Of a DNA stretch of 64,000 nucleotides, positions 1 to 11,892 are shown in pieces (position 1 is the first letter of the stretch; each line of letters opens with the position of its first letter). Below the pieces are notes generated by a model. That model did not search any database and was not told the origin of the DNA. It saw only the letters and a list, made by a program, of their open reading frames with translations. The translations under genes and the position numbers were made by a program. Source of the DNA: Paramacrobiotus metropolitanus. Taxonomy: Eukaryota > Tardigrada > Eutardigrada > Parachela > Macrobiotidae. The stretch spans positions 744,001 to 808,000 of the forward strand of contig NW_026570263.1 of NCBI RefSeq assembly GCF_019649055.1. Reading direction: 5' to 3'.

Positions 1-1700
1 TGCAGAGTAATTAATATGCCGACACAGCTACAATGTATTGTATGCAGTTATGAACACGTGACGGCGGTAGCGGCAATATACCACCAAGTGGCATCGTATG
101 CACACCTGACCAGCTGAAACAGCGGAAATGTCAGGACAGACTTTACTGCCAAATTTGCGCGTTATTCAGTTAATTCGGCATCAGTCAGTTCACAAATCAG
201 ATGGGCTAGCGCAGGTTTACACTACTTAAAATGATTAAAATTGAAACATTGAAAAAACATCCAAAATCGTTAGTCCCATTAGTGGTCTTGGGGCGTGCGG
301 TCAGGCGCTTTTAACCACCGCTTTACAAAAACAAACAGAACCGCTTTTTACCCGTTAACAGACTAATAACAGTAGCTTTTTGTTGTGGATGTGAGGTGCC
401 GAGCAAATTGACCGGTACAGAGCTGACGATGCATGTATGGCCGTAGCAGCACTGAAGGTCTGTTATGGTACTAATAAAATCTGGGATCGGGAATTAATCG
501 GGAATTGGTATCGGCAACTGGTACGGGAAATGGGACTGGTAATCCGGGATTGCATTTATTTATAATGGGAATGGCATTTCTTTGTAGGAAAGCAACTGCC
601 AACATTTCCTTCTCAAATTCTTAACTGTAACAGTTTTGATGACCTTTGGTACAGTTACGAACCGCCACATGATTCCTTGCTTTATTTGCGGCGGAGCGGC
701 ACGAGAAAATACTTTATGCGCCGACTGACAGTATCTATTCGGAGTGTATCGTATCTGTATCTGTAGTAGCCGTAATTTTCGAAACATTATACAAAACTGA
801 TGCATAAAGAATGTTATGTAACGCGATCCCGGCACATGATACATGATACATGATAGGACCCTGACGTCGCACACTACAAGTTTTCTGGAAAAGTAAACTG
901 AACATAGTCTTCACAACTGCAGTTAGGGACTGCGTCCTACCCTTGTGCCGCAGCTTGCCCCGGCACTTTGAACGATGCTCAAGTCAGCATACTAATGTAC
1001 TGTACTTTCAGAATGGAGAATTATAAGTAATACGAGTATATATCAGTCCCCACAGGTATTGTCACAAAAAGTGTGGTTGAAAAATGTGACACTAACAGTT
1101 ATTGGCCGATGAAATCTACAAAAATAACGAAGTTACTGGATTGGCGACAAAATAAGTATGATCGATATCGTGATCGGGTAACTACCAAAGCTGCCACTAC
1201 TACGAGCAATGTGTTAACGAGACGTTTTTCGTTTTCGAGTTTATGTTGTTAAACCATGCACATTTGGCGAACCGATAAAGGAACTAGAAAAGTCTGGAAA
1301 TCGGTGGTCACATCGGTGTCCACCGATTAGGGTAAATAAGGTAAAATGGCAAATAAGAAGAAGAATTTGGGTTGCTTTAATAATGTTTCAATTTTAACCA
1401 GCAAGTAGTGTACCGGCGCTTGCAATCATTGTTATCTTGGTGGCTATTGCCCATTAAAATGCAGTTATTAGAAAAACAACTGTAAGCAAAACAAGGAAAT
1501 TTCGCCAGGCCTAGCGATAATGAACAACCAAAACAAGAATTGTTTTATTCACCATATAATCTGTATGGCTTTAGCCTAATTGTGCAACAGAGTGCAAAAT
1601 ACTCGTAGCTTAGAATACCGGAGAATTTTACCCGTGTAAAGCGTATTCCGTTCAGTACAGTTGTATGTACATTGTACAACCAGTTATACATAACTTACAA
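1..1700. other. Gene-free spacer
   Basis: I see no supportable gene here. The stretch near 470-585 (repeated GGGAATT / GGGATC words) is an inverted copy of the region near 2340-2465, so it is repeat-derived. The longest open frame (560-874, minus) overlaps that repeat, has no recognisable domain and was not called. Confidence 0.6.
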
Positions 1701-1704
1701 CTAC

Positions 1705-2300
1705 TTCGAATGCTGCCTTATATGGGCTCCCCTTATATTACTCTCCCTTATCTGGGCTCCCCAGCAATATGAGCAACCTCTACATGGGCGGTTACGTTAT
1801 TACTCACACTTTCGCAGCTGTTATCAGAGTTATGCCTGACTGAAATTTTTGATTTATTTAAAGTACTTATTTTGCCAGTACTTTTGTAGCATTTAGTTTG
1901 TTTCAAAGTGCTCAGGTTGCATCAACGACAGTTTCAAAATCTTTCTAAAATTAAAACCTTTCTAAACGTCGCCCGCTGCACTGAGACTGACTGCACTGAG
2001 AACCCCATGAAAAAAATAATGTGACATGAAATTTCGGCATTTTTCAGTTTGTTCATTGGCAAATCCGGTTGAAATTAATGAAAAATAATATTGTATAGAT
2101 AATATAATATATAAATATAATTCGGATGTGAAATTTCGGAATTCTTTGGTGTGCTCACTTGTAAATCCGGTTGAAAGAAGTAGAAAAGGGTTTTGCTATA
2201 AATCCGATAAATTTAATTTGACGGGTATTGCTAACAAGCCGGGAGCCCAGATAAGGGAGAGTAATATAAGGGGAGCCCATATAAGGCAGCATTCGAAGTA
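1705..2300. mobile_element. Palindromic MITE-like element, ~590 bp
   Basis: The left arm around 1709-1765 (GAATGCTGCCTTATATGGGC and following) returns as its reverse complement around 2240-2297. I can follow near-perfect pairing for about 55 bp. The interior holds a diverged direct repeat (about 2025-2085 and 2125-2190, both with AAATCCGGTTGAAA). No transposase frame is visible, so this looks like a non-autonomous element. Target duplications were not identified and the outer ends are approximate. Confidence 0.6.
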
Positions 2301-2548
2301 TAGATTATATGGTTCAATACTGTGTGTTATACTTGTAATGTATGTGGTGTTTCCCATTCCCATTCCCCTTCCCATAATGAAATACATTTGCCATAGAAAA
2401 GAAGCAGTCCCAATATCAATTCCCGATATCAATTCCCGATTCCCAGTCCCGGGTTTTATTAGAACGAATACCCGGTCTGTTACTGTGTATTACAAAACAC
2501 TGCTGGTACGCCGTACGAGTGTTGCACTATGGTATGGCGGACATAATT

Positions 2549-2814
2549 GCCGCCACGGGCAGCGCAGCGCTCTGCTGGGAAAGCCGGCGTTTTGAGATTT
2601 TACAGGTTAAGAACTCAGTAATTTAGCGACTTTAAATTTTCAAGCAATGTATAGTTATTGCAACTGCGAATGCTGTACTTTTTGATGCTGATTGAGACTG
2701 GTTGTATGATGGGATGGGTGCGGATTTTACATCTCTCATGCAAGAGCCAGCTACAAATTTACCCTTAATGGTAAATGTGTATCTTAGCAGAGCGCTGCGC
2801 TGCCCGTGGCGGCA
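2549..2814. repeat. Inverted repeat, 29-bp arms
   Basis: The GC-rich arm at about 2549-2577 (TGCCGCCACGGGCAGCGCAG and on) recurs as a perfect reverse complement at about 2786-2814. The two are separated by roughly 210 bp of AT-rich DNA. It could be the termini of a small DNA element or a foldback. Confidence 0.6.
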
Positions 2815-3386
2815 AAGGTTAATCTTCGGTTATAAAATTTCTCATAACAAATCGAGCAAAGCGCGTTCTTGTGCGTCGCATAATAATCCGGAAAGATGAT
2901 CGGCGACTTGAGTGCGGCTGAATAATTAAACGGTCCTGGCTTTATGGAGCCACTATGTCAAAAATTATTCCGCTGCCCGCCATCGTGATTTATAGCAGCA
3001 TCAACTGAAAATGACAGCGTTTGTACGTTGTATACATATGCATGTTTGTACGTTGTATACATATGCCGAGTATACGTAATTCCATGATCTCACGATTTGC
3101 TAACTGTGAGAAGTGGAACATTCGACTTGGAAGACTTTCACGCAACACAATTTTCACTTGCACATACTTATGTACATATTCGTACTATCTGCTGCAGTAA
3201 CTGGAAAACTGATGATACTGGCGGTGTTTTGCAATTTTTATGGGTCGTACAGCTTTCTACCTACACCTGCTCTAGTATTCCCCGTAGTTGACCGGCATAT
3301 ACCGGTATAATGCTTTTATTCGGGCAATAGCCAATCAACATAACAACAAGCCTGCGCTGGTAGACACTAACTAAAAATTTCCAAAT

Positions 3387-3833
3387 TCACACATTGAAAA
3401 AACAACCAAAATCATGACTGTCACTTCCAGCTTTCGGTCGCCCGTTTAATGTATCCAAGACAGCAGCCGCATTTCCTTTTATAACAGCGAGGCTGAAACG
3501 TTGTCTAAGGAAGGCTGTGGATCGAGATTCGCCGGTTAAATCGCGGATTTTCCTACCGACGAAACGTATCATCTCAGCAAAGGTTGGCCCGAAAGTTCCA
3601 AACGTTTCAATTGCGAGGGGATAGAACATATATCTCATATCCTCTACAAATCCGTACTTCCGCCGCTTAAAGTCTTCCGCTAGCTGTGCCACGCTGCCTG
3701 ACTTCTTCGAGCTGGCTTTCACGTGCGACATAGCCACGGTGTCCCAGCAGGTAGCGTCCCATACTACCGCTTTTCCATCACGCACGGGTATCAGCGTCAT
3801 GCCGTCTGGGCGCTGATTGGTCTTGTCTGACAA
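3387..3833 (-). mobile_element. RLE-family retrotransposon C-terminal fragment (copy 1)
   Basis: A 148-codon open stretch encodes the nuclease end of a reverse-transcriptase polyprotein: an RPDG motif, then about 14 residues later the D of WDATCWDT, then FLRQRFSLAVIKGN near the end. The RPD...D spacing resembles the restriction-like endonuclease of R2-type non-LTR elements. This copy is diverged from the others (VIKGNAAAVLDT where others have IQRGNAASVLGT). No RT domain is attached, so it is a 5'-truncated dead copy. Confidence 0.7.
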
Positions 3834-4312
3834 TCCCGATATAATTATGTAGCTGAACGGTATATACCGGTATATACTTCAGAACACGAAAGAATATATA
3901 TATATTTCGTATTCTGCTAATTTGGCAGCGGATGATTCATGGGAATTTTTAAGAAAAACTACCCCAACTTCCCGTTGATTCACGAAGTAGCATTGTTTGC
4001 TACGTTTGCCATCTTCGATTTTGCATTCCAGCGCTCTGACACAGGCAAGCCGTTCAACAATCAAAGATACATAAGATTAAAGACATGAGACATTTATTAA
4101 AAAGGTATGATCAATAAGGTATCGCGCGCTGGTATGCCAAGTCACAGGAGGTGTTGCAAAGGTGATATTAGGAGTCAAAGGTGGTAAGAAGGCGGCACTT
4201 ACTAGAATCCTACGGTGGTATAAAGGTGGCATCCGGAGCCATACCTTATTTTGATTTGCCATGCCTTCATTTTGCCATACGGTTATACGTTGCCCATAAT
4301 TTGCCATACGCT

Positions 4313-4470
4313 GAAGTGTCAGTGACCGGACACGCCCTGTAACTGCCCACCGTACTACATAGCAGAGCGAATGAGTGACCTTTTGCCGACTATACGGCTA
4401 CCGAAAGCTGTCGCCGGAGTCAGCCGTTCTCATACCGTGCCGTCTCCGCGTATATAAGGAAGATGAATCT
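4313..4470. repeat. Diverged direct repeat, first copy (second near 6570-6725)
   Basis: Both copies share GTGTCAGTGACC, CGCCCTGTAA, GATGAGTGACCTTT or close variants, CTATA near the middle and TATAAGGAAGA-like ends. The spacing is similar over about 155 bp. This is a dispersed repeat of unknown type. Confidence 0.45.
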
Positions 4471-4609
4471 GTCGAAGGACAACGCTTTCCGCATCAGTGT
4501 TGCGTTGCGGCGTCTGGGAGCGCCGATCGTTACTCCACTCGTGTGCGCTCATCGCTTTATTAATAACCAACACACATTTCTGGTAAGAAAAGAGAACACG
4601 TGATATTAT

Positions 4610-5443
4610 TTACAACAGCAAAACTTCATTCAAACTATCCACTCCATCCATCGTACCAAGGATAGATGCTGCATTTCCGCGTTGAATCTCCAGCGATAGT
4701 CGTTGGCGCAGGAACTCATGTGATCGACGCTCTCCTGTGTGCTGTTGCAGCCTTTTTCCCAGTTCCTTCACAATAGCGATAGCCGCCGGACCCCAAGGGC
4801 CCATCGTCTCAAAACCAATCGGGGAAAAGATGTAACGCCCTTCCAGATACGAGTACAAATGGGACTTTCTCTCTTCTGCTTGTGCTGCTGCAGCACCTGC
4901 CGTAATCGACGTAGACGGGATATGGGAGAGGGCCATTGTGTCAACACACGTCACATCCCATGCTAGACACATTCCTCTCTTCCAGGCGAATGTCGTACAT
5001 CCGTCAGGGCGTCGATTTGAAGTAGAAGACGTACCGCGCGGTTCCAGCTTAGCGGGGACGCCGGCAGAAACACAAGCCCGACATATAATGCTATTTAAAC
5101 CTCCGTGACGCGCATGCCTACCGGCTGAGTAGCTGCACGATAAGCCGTGATGGCCGAGCTTGTCCACATGCTTTTGACATTTGGTGCAATTATGTGGCTC
5201 GCAAATATCCGCTCCAAGACGCAGACCGATTGAAATTTTAATCGTCTCATCATCGAGTAGATTGCCGATGTGTGCTGAAGGAAGCGCATTCAACCAAATA
5301 CCGGCTTCGGGTCGGGATTGCGCAAGGAAGCGGGCTGTGTTAATGCAGTCGCCTCGGAACAAATCCAATAAAACAGAAGCAGAAACATTACAGAGCGGTA
5401 AGTCCCAAGTCTTTTGGAGCTTTCGGAAGCCAAATTCTGGCAA
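4610..5443 (-). mobile_element. RLE-family retrotransposon fragment with CCHC knuckle (copy 2)
   Basis: A 277-codon open frame. Visible in order: an RT-distal segment (GIWLNALPSAHIGNLLDDE), a CCHC knuckle (CTKC, then H, then C in HGLSC), the RPDG...DVTCVDT nuclease motif, a conserved FETMGPWGP block and the terminal block FLRQRLSLEIQRGNAAS, ending in a Leu-rich tail. The CCHC followed by RPD-x(12-15)-D matches the order known for R2-type site-specific LINEs. The RT palm is absent, so the copy is 5' truncated. It is one of the cleanest nuclease modules in the window. Confidence 0.75.
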
Positions 5444-5639
5444 TTCTGTTTGGCGGTTTGTTTTTCCACAAATCTATCGCAACAGACGTGTTAACTGCCG
5501 GAAGGCGAGGAAGCAATGACGATAACAAATCGGATGCGGAGTGAATCGAAGCCAAATAGGCTGGAAGTGATAATTCCTCCGCCCGACGTATGTGTGCGCT
5601 TGTGATGGGCTGGTCGGCGAATTAGGCCGGCATGGGCTT

Positions 5640-6173
5640 CGCGGGAAGCGGTCTGCCGGAAGTCGACCATGACACGACGGAATCAGCGCGGAATTTACTT
5701 CAGGCCTGAGGTCAGCCGGCTTCCCTTCGAGAATGGAAGCAAAAGGTCTATCCGGGAAAGATAAGAAGAGGCCGGATGTGATCACCCTTGTTCCTTGGAA
5801 GTGCGGAAAACCGTTGGCCGTGGATGTTAGCTGCGTGGACACGCTGGCGGCCTCGCACATATGTCGACCGCACCTTCGTGAACGCCGGTGCAGCAGCCAA
5901 ACTCGCGGAAAGAGGAAAACTAGCGAGAAACGCCTGGCTGCAACTAAGATACGATTCCGTCACTGCAGCCGTCAAAATTTACGGACCTTGGGGCGACGGA
6001 ATTAAAAACGCTAATGCAGAAGGTTGGAAACGGTCCAGCGACTTTCACTGGCCAGAAACGGACGAAAGAGTTTTTTAAGCAGCGACTATCTATATAGTTA
6101 CAACGGGGAAACGCGATTTGTGTAATGGGTACGATCCCCGATCAGGATAGCACAGAGGAAGTTTTTCTGTTAT
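5640..6173 (+). mobile_element. RLE-family retrotransposon fragment (copy 3), frameshifted
   Basis: The frame starting at 5733 gives KKRPDVITLVPW and CVDTLAASHI. A +1 frame then carries on with FVNAGAAAKLAERGK and IYGPWGDG, and the end block (QRGNAICVMGTIPDQD) lies near 6100-6170. The sequence is very close to the minus-strand copy at 60088-61447, so the two are recent relatives of one subfamily. Several frameshifts make it a pseudogene. Confidence 0.7.
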
Positions 6174-6174
6174 A

Positions 6175-7716
6175 AATTCCGTTTGTTTGGTACATAGTTT
6201 GTACGTACTCGCATTAGTTCGTACGTACTGTTCGACCAGACTTGAAGTCCCCTTGGGGTTGTCTGCTCTTGTGCTGTAATAATAATAATTATGATACTTA
6301 GTAAAGGTATGTTTTACTGTATCCATACAGACGTCCATGCTCCTAAAATTGCAGTTCTAGTTGTGTAATTTGCACCGTCTGAGTAATCGGCCTTTTTTTC
6401 AATCGCGAGATGGGCGGTGATCGTTCCACTCTGTAATCACAGCCACGCAACGAGCCGGTGAACGGTAAAACTCAACGGTACAACGGTACTGGAATAAGGA
6501 TGAAGGGTTTCCCACAGAACAACAATAAAAGTGCTGAGACAGACGTTGTGATCAATGCACAAGAGCCGGTGCAGTGTCAGTGACCTGTACGCCCTGTAAT
6601 TACCGTATATCTATAATTAACCACCGCAAATGTAACCAGCACAGGGGATGAGTGACCTTTGCCAACGGGCTATAATGCTAGCAGAAGCGGTAGCCGCTTC
6701 CCACACGTATAATAAGGAAGAGGAAAAAAGAGTTTAGGGAGATAGGTTTTATTTACTATGCAGTATGCAGTGCGTATCGCTGGCGCCGGACGACACCGCC
6801 CAATTAGCCGCCACTTCACATCGGCGCTGTTGGCAGGGAGGCGCCACTGATTGCCGGCTGTGCTACGCTGGCAATAACTATCCTCCTGGGCGGCCATCCT
6901 CCTCCGGCCGCAGGATGAACGGTGGCGAGATGCACATATGGTATGTAATTATATCCACGAGAGCCCTTGACTCGATCGAGAGGCGAACGGGGGAAGGATG
7001 CATGCCATACTGGTGGGAAATGTGCCTCGTCCGGATGCGAGTCGCTGATTACTGTGTAATACCGTACATGTCGCCGTGTTTCGCCGGTATACTATCTGTA
7101 TCTGATGCAGCACAGCGACGTTACTCAGGAAGACGACGACCCGAGCGACCGGCAGTCCACAGTTAACGTTATAACCTATAATTATCAGCAACATGTAGTC
7201 ATTCTTAACGCTCGGATTGCAGTACAGAATCATAAACCTCAGTTTTGTTCTTGATCAGAACCGAATTCTCCTTTTATTTATATATAGGAGTTCTTGTGTA
7301 TATGTAAGTACACAATATGTCCGGTTGAGTTGCGTTTACCGGTTAAACCGGCACTCCGCGGTAATCAAGTTGAATGTTGTTATATGCATGTAAAACAGTC
7401 AGTCGGTTCTTGGCAGAAGCGCATTTACTACCAAATATGTCGTTTGCCCTGCAGCCGATCCGCCGCGTTATTAATGTATTGTCTTAATGTTTGTCGATCA
7501 CCTGTGTACCGGCTATTAATTACTCGCTGCCGGCAGTACGCGCTATCTTGCGGTGTGTTTGTTGATTTGTTGACGAAGCGAAGAGCAAGGTAATTAAGCA
7601 CTATATTGGTGCTTTACAAGCACTGCTGACTCATATTCCATCGTCTCCTGGAAAATTTAAAGTCTTCCGTCAGTTTAGTTCCAGCAGCGCGTTGAAACCA
7701 AGGAGTGATAAGGAAA
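6175..7716. other. Spacer upstream of the GPCR gene
   Basis: This holds the second copy of the 4313-4470 repeat (about 6570-6725). No coding feature could be supported. The 5' UTR and promoter of the GPCR gene must lie in or near its right end, but I see no diagnostic element. Confidence 0.4.
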
Positions 7717-10700
7717 ATGTTGGTGTTGCGCGGGAATTATACGGATGGCATTCCATCGGTGGAGCCCAGCGGGAACGCCAGCCCAACGGCGGGCAACGCG
7801 ACGCTGGCGGCCTCCGAGGCGGATCTGACCTTCGTGGTGCTGGCCTTTTGCTACCCGCTGCTGCTGGCGCTCTGCACCGTCGGCAACGGACTGAACCTGT
7901 TGGTGCTGCTGCTGGAGAAGAAGAAGAGCGCCGCCAACTGCTTCATGACCGCCGTCGCCGTCGCTGACCTCACTCTCCTGTAAGTATGAACGTACGTCAC
8001 GTGACCACACGACGGCGCTTGCGTATACAGATAGAGTAGAAAATTACAATAACTGGATTGCGGCGGCTCTGAATCGCTGCAGAGCAGCCAACGTTTGCAT
8101 TCCAAATGCCGCGGCCGTCTGGCACAGAAAGACGTCGTTGGTCTGCTGCTTGAAAAAGACTTGCGAAACAAAACGTGCGCCATCGCATACATTAACAGTA
8201 CGGAAACGGAGTACATGTGGACTGCCCTTCCACTCGCATTCAGATACTGTACACTTACGCTCTACGCTCAGACCATATGCGTTTTGACCAGTCCGAGCGA
8301 CTTTGCCCTCTCCTGTGTCTTTTGATAGGGAGCAGGGAGCGCAGCAGAGCAGACGACCAGGACCTACATGTTCAAAAAGGCGATTTGGACCGGGCTGCAG
8401 AGCGTTGCAGAGGACGGTCTGCAAGCCAGACGGGGTCTGACTCAGACCGCTTGCCATTTTTATTGCCTCTGCAATGCAAACTATCCCTGATTTGTAGCGA
8501 TTTGAGAGCCGCCGCAATCCAGTTAATAATGGACTATTTTCTTGCAATAATTATCAAATCTATGTATAGGGGGAAAAACTAAGCGTGTTCCACGGTTCCC
8601 CTGTATTTCTGCCGTCACTCGCCTGGAGTGTGACGTTACGGCAATACATATGGTTAAATCTGGCGCGGTACATAAGCGCCATGTTTAGCCACAACGTCAA
8701 ACTCCAGCCGGGTGACGGCAGCACTACAGGGGAACCGTGGAACACGCTTAGTTTTGCCCCATATATACATATACGAAAAGCACACATACTGTATTCGCTC
8801 GCACATCTTGAACCACAGAGTGTGTGTACGGGAAAAACACGCATTCAATATACACACTCTTACCGGGCAAAATGCACGACTACGAAATATTCCTCATCTG
8901 GAAGATGAACAGTTCTTCTTGTGAATTTGCTTAACAAATCAAGACTTTTCGTTTAAATGGCAATTCACTCTGGAAAAAAAGGTTCTGTAGCTGAAAGCTC
9001 GAATTGTTCGGTGGTTCATCGCCATCAAGAATGTTGACGCGGAACGTACCCCTCCCCCTTCAGGGGCACCACAAAAACCACAACAAATCCGTTTGTAACT
9101 CGTGCTCACGCCAAAGCTGTATGTAAATGGCTGCTTTCGAGCATAAACATGACAAAAATTGTTAGAGCTCTAATTTTTTTTATTATTCAAGAAGTTCTCC
9201 AGTCCAGATGTTGTAAGACATCAGAAATTTATCAAATCGCGAATCGCGCGTTTGGCCCGGTTATAGTGTGTATCAGACCTGTGCAGTTATGGAAAACTGA
9301 CCCAGAGTTAGAGTTAGGAGTTATAGGGAGCGTGCGAGTTACGCTACGAGTTACGCTATTAATGCAAGTAAACCGAGTTTCGAGTTATTCAGCGAGTTAC
9401 GCTACCATAGACAATACATACAATTTTTGAGCGAGTTACGCTAGAGTTAAGTTTTCGGGGAGACGAGTTACGCTTCAGAGTTACGTTATAACTCGATAAC
9501 TCGAAAATAACTCGCGTTACGTTAAATAGTTAAAAATAACTGCACAGGTCTGGTGTGTATATTGAATGCGCGTTTTTCCCGTACACGCACTCTGTGGTTC
9601 AAGATGTGCGAGCGAATACAGTACATATACGGTGCAGCATATACTGTAAAAAGCACCTATACGAAATATATTATACACTTATACAAAATCTATATACATA
9701 TTAACATATATAAAAAGTATATATGCATATATACAAACAGTATCTATATCTATACATGTACAAAATTATATATACTATATCTATATGTGCTAAATCAATC
9801 TATGTAATGCTGCTTGTATAAATATGTGTATATGCGAGTATATGTAAGGAGGTAAAAAGATAGTGGTGATGTATAAAGCATTCGTGTGCAGATGGTCCGG
9901 TGTGTTCATGTACATCTGGAACACCAGCAGCGTCCTCCACACCACCTACGCCAGCGATCTTGCCAAGCTGCAGCTGTACTACAGCGGGCGCTGCTATTTC
10001 CTGTGGGCGCAGGAGTGGTCCATTCAGTTCTGTGACTGGTACGTTTCCACTGTTTATTGCCACTTGACGCAATATGCGGGACATGGTGATTAAGCTATAG
10101 TGAAAGTATGTCGAGTGCCTTCATACATGGACACATTTAATTACAAATCGACGATATTGCAGGACCCTGATTGTCTTCTCCCTGGAGCGCCTGCTAGCCG
10201 TCCTCTACCCCTTCCGCTTCCGCTGGCTGCAGGCCGCCTGGCTGTCCCGCCTGCTCATCGTGGCGGTCTTCCTGCTGACCGGCGCATTGACGGTCTTCAG
10301 TTTCGTCATCGACTATATCCGCTGGCGCCACGACGCCTGGACCGACGACGCCCGCCTCCCGGCCTGGGTGCGCAGTTGGCGCAGCCTCCAGGGCACCGCC
10401 GAGGTAGGTCCCGGCGTTCGGGGAGACACCGCCCGAAAGGTCACCCACCTGTCGCTTTCTAGTTGACCATCTTCTTGTGCAAATTCTTCGGCTTATTCCT
10501 CATCAACGCCATCGTCATCGTCGCCCTGCGCCGGCAGCAGCAGACGGAGGTGGGTCGGATGCGGCTGGAACGCTGCAGCAGCGCCGCCCGGGAGCACCGG
10601 CAGACCACGCTGCTGCTGGTGGGCAGTGTGGGGCTGTATTTATTCGCCTGGTTCCCCAGTGTGGTCTACACCTGTCTGCAGCTGGCGGAGCACGTCCGCG

Positions 10701-11014
10701 CGGTGCGGCTGCTGTCCACGCCGGTGTGCTACGTCTTTATGTACGTCAATTATTCGGCCAACTGCCTCGTCTACGCCCTGGTCAGCGCCAAGTACCGCGA
10801 GGAGCTCCGGCGGATTCTGGCGCCGGTTATGTGTCCGCTGTGGCTGCGGGAGCGTTTTCGGAGCGTGCATGCTTCGTTGTCGCTGAATCCTCGCGGGAGC
10901 GTCGGCACGGTGACGTCCAGTGTCGGCGACAATGAGATCCCGCTGAAAGGTGACCGGAAGTGCGTCCGCAACAAAGAGGCCAAAAGTCAGGACCGTAATG
11001 AAACAGTCAATTGA
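7717..11014 (+). CDS. Rhodopsin-family G protein-coupled receptor (neuropeptide-receptor-like)
   Basis: Exons 7717-7979, 9892-10038, 10163-10403 and 10463-11014 join in frame to 400 residues. All introns are GT-AG. The start at 7717 is the first ATG of the open exon. The N-terminus carries three N-glycosylation sequons (NYT, NAS, NAT) and no obvious signal peptide. TM1 holds the conserved GN (VGNGLNLLVLLL) and TM2 AVADL. A Cys precedes TM3 (GRCYFLW). The DRY position reads ERL in SLERLLAVLYPF, and TM7 has NYSANCLVY in place of NPxxY. The long loop with RWRHDAWTDD is extracellular loop 2. The cytoplasmic tail is Lys/Arg/Ser-rich. It should be a plasma-membrane receptor acting through a G protein. 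The ligand cannot be assigned; the ERL and TM7 variants resemble invertebrate peptide-receptor groups. Intron 1 (1.9 kb) is filled with MITEs. Confidence 0.88.
8570..8765. mobile_element. Palindromic MITE in GPCR intron 1
   Basis: The left arm (AAACTAAGCGTGTTCCACGG, then CCCCTGTA, then CTGCCGTCAC) pairs with the right arm ending ...CCGTGGAACACGCTTAGTTTT. Arms are roughly 70 bp with a short centre, so the element is almost a complete palindrome and non-coding. Confidence 0.7.
8766..9650. mobile_element. Foldback element in GPCR intron 1, host of a nested hAT-like MITE
   Basis: About 110 bp at 8770-8880 (containing TATTCGCTCGCACATCTTGA and CGGGAAAAACACGCATTCAA) reappears in reverse complement at about 9250-9640. 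That right copy is interrupted by the element at 9274-9552. A (TA)/(TATAC)-rich tract follows to about 9810. Confidence 0.65.
9274..9552. mobile_element. hAT-like MITE with 8-bp target duplication
   Basis: The 279-bp element has perfect 17-bp terminal inverted repeats (CAGACCTGTGCAGTTAT at 9274-9290, reverse complement at 9536-9552). It is flanked by an exact 8-bp duplication, GTGTGTAT, at 9266-9273 and 9553-9560. The interior is a degenerate tandem repeat of GAGTTACGCTA-like words on both strands. A CAG start and 8-bp duplication are typical of hAT elements. There is no transposase. Confidence 0.8.
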
Positions 11015-11892
11015 AAGAGCTTATTCTTCCTAGTAGCGCACAAATATACCGCATACTTAAAAATTAATATTATATGGATTTTATTAATTTTTATACCGCA
11101 CACTTTGTACTGCATTAAGTAGCAGACGGCTGAGCATATACAGATCTTTGATGCATGGCTTGTTAAATAATTATTGGATAGTTGAACGGTAATTTAGAAA
11201 AAACCGACAGACAACAGCGCTCATCTAACAGCCAACAACTGATAATTCCAAATACAAGCAATATAAGCAATTTGATCAGTATAACCGTAGTCAAGCTGAA
11301 CAGACAGAAGAGCTACTCTCTTTCTCTCTCTCTGAGCTCTATCACTCTGTCTGTTCAGCTTGACTACGGTATAACGAATTCATCAGCTTCCGCAGACGCA
11401 ATTAATTGTAACATGGATAGTAACCATAGTCGAGCGTATGCAGTTTGCGTATATACATACCAATCGACGCTACGCCAATACCGTATAGCAGCAGGCTGCC
11501 CAAGGTCAAACCCAGTATTAGACAACTTTTTTGCAAATGTTGAGCATGAATATGAGGCGGAAACTCCAGTGCGGGTTGTTTTTGTCAGTGTTGATCAGTT
11601 TATACGCGATATGGTGTTGATGAAGGATGACAAACGCAAATCCAGAAAGGACGAGACTGGCAATTGTCGAGTGTCGTATTATCAATGCGGTACAGTATAT
11701 ATACAGTCTGGACTGTAACTAATATTAGTGTTGATGAGAATCCGCGCCCGGACCACGATACTGTAATGATTTAGCGATTTTATTTTATGACCCTTGAACA
11801 TTTTATGACACACTCCATGATATACATATTTTCATCATTCTCTACATTTTATGCACAGAAGAAGTTGAGCAGAATGCGCCGAACCGAGACTA
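11015..11892. other. Spacer between the GPCR and protease genes
   Basis: It contains a strong hairpin (separate entry). The 178-codon plus frame at 11182-11718 runs through the hairpin. Its C-terminal part (NFFANVEHEYEAETP and on) has protein-like composition but matches no family I know. I leave it as an unsupported ORF, possibly transposon debris. Confidence 0.4.
11284..11370. repeat. Perfect 24-bp stem hairpin
   Basis: ACCGTAGTCAAGCTGAACAG and on (11284-11307) pairs perfectly with 11347-11370. The 39-nt loop is rich in CT. It may be a foldback insertion or a transcribed hairpin; nothing in the sequence decides this. Confidence 0.7.

Noticed and set aside
9640-9810. Open frame MCILNARFSRTRTLWFKMCERIQYIYG...
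   Set aside because: It consists of a foldback arm followed by a (TATA)-rich microsatellite.
11182-11718. 178-codon plus frame with acidic C-terminus
   Set aside because: Runs through a perfect hairpin and matches nothing recognised; kept only as a note in the spacer entry.
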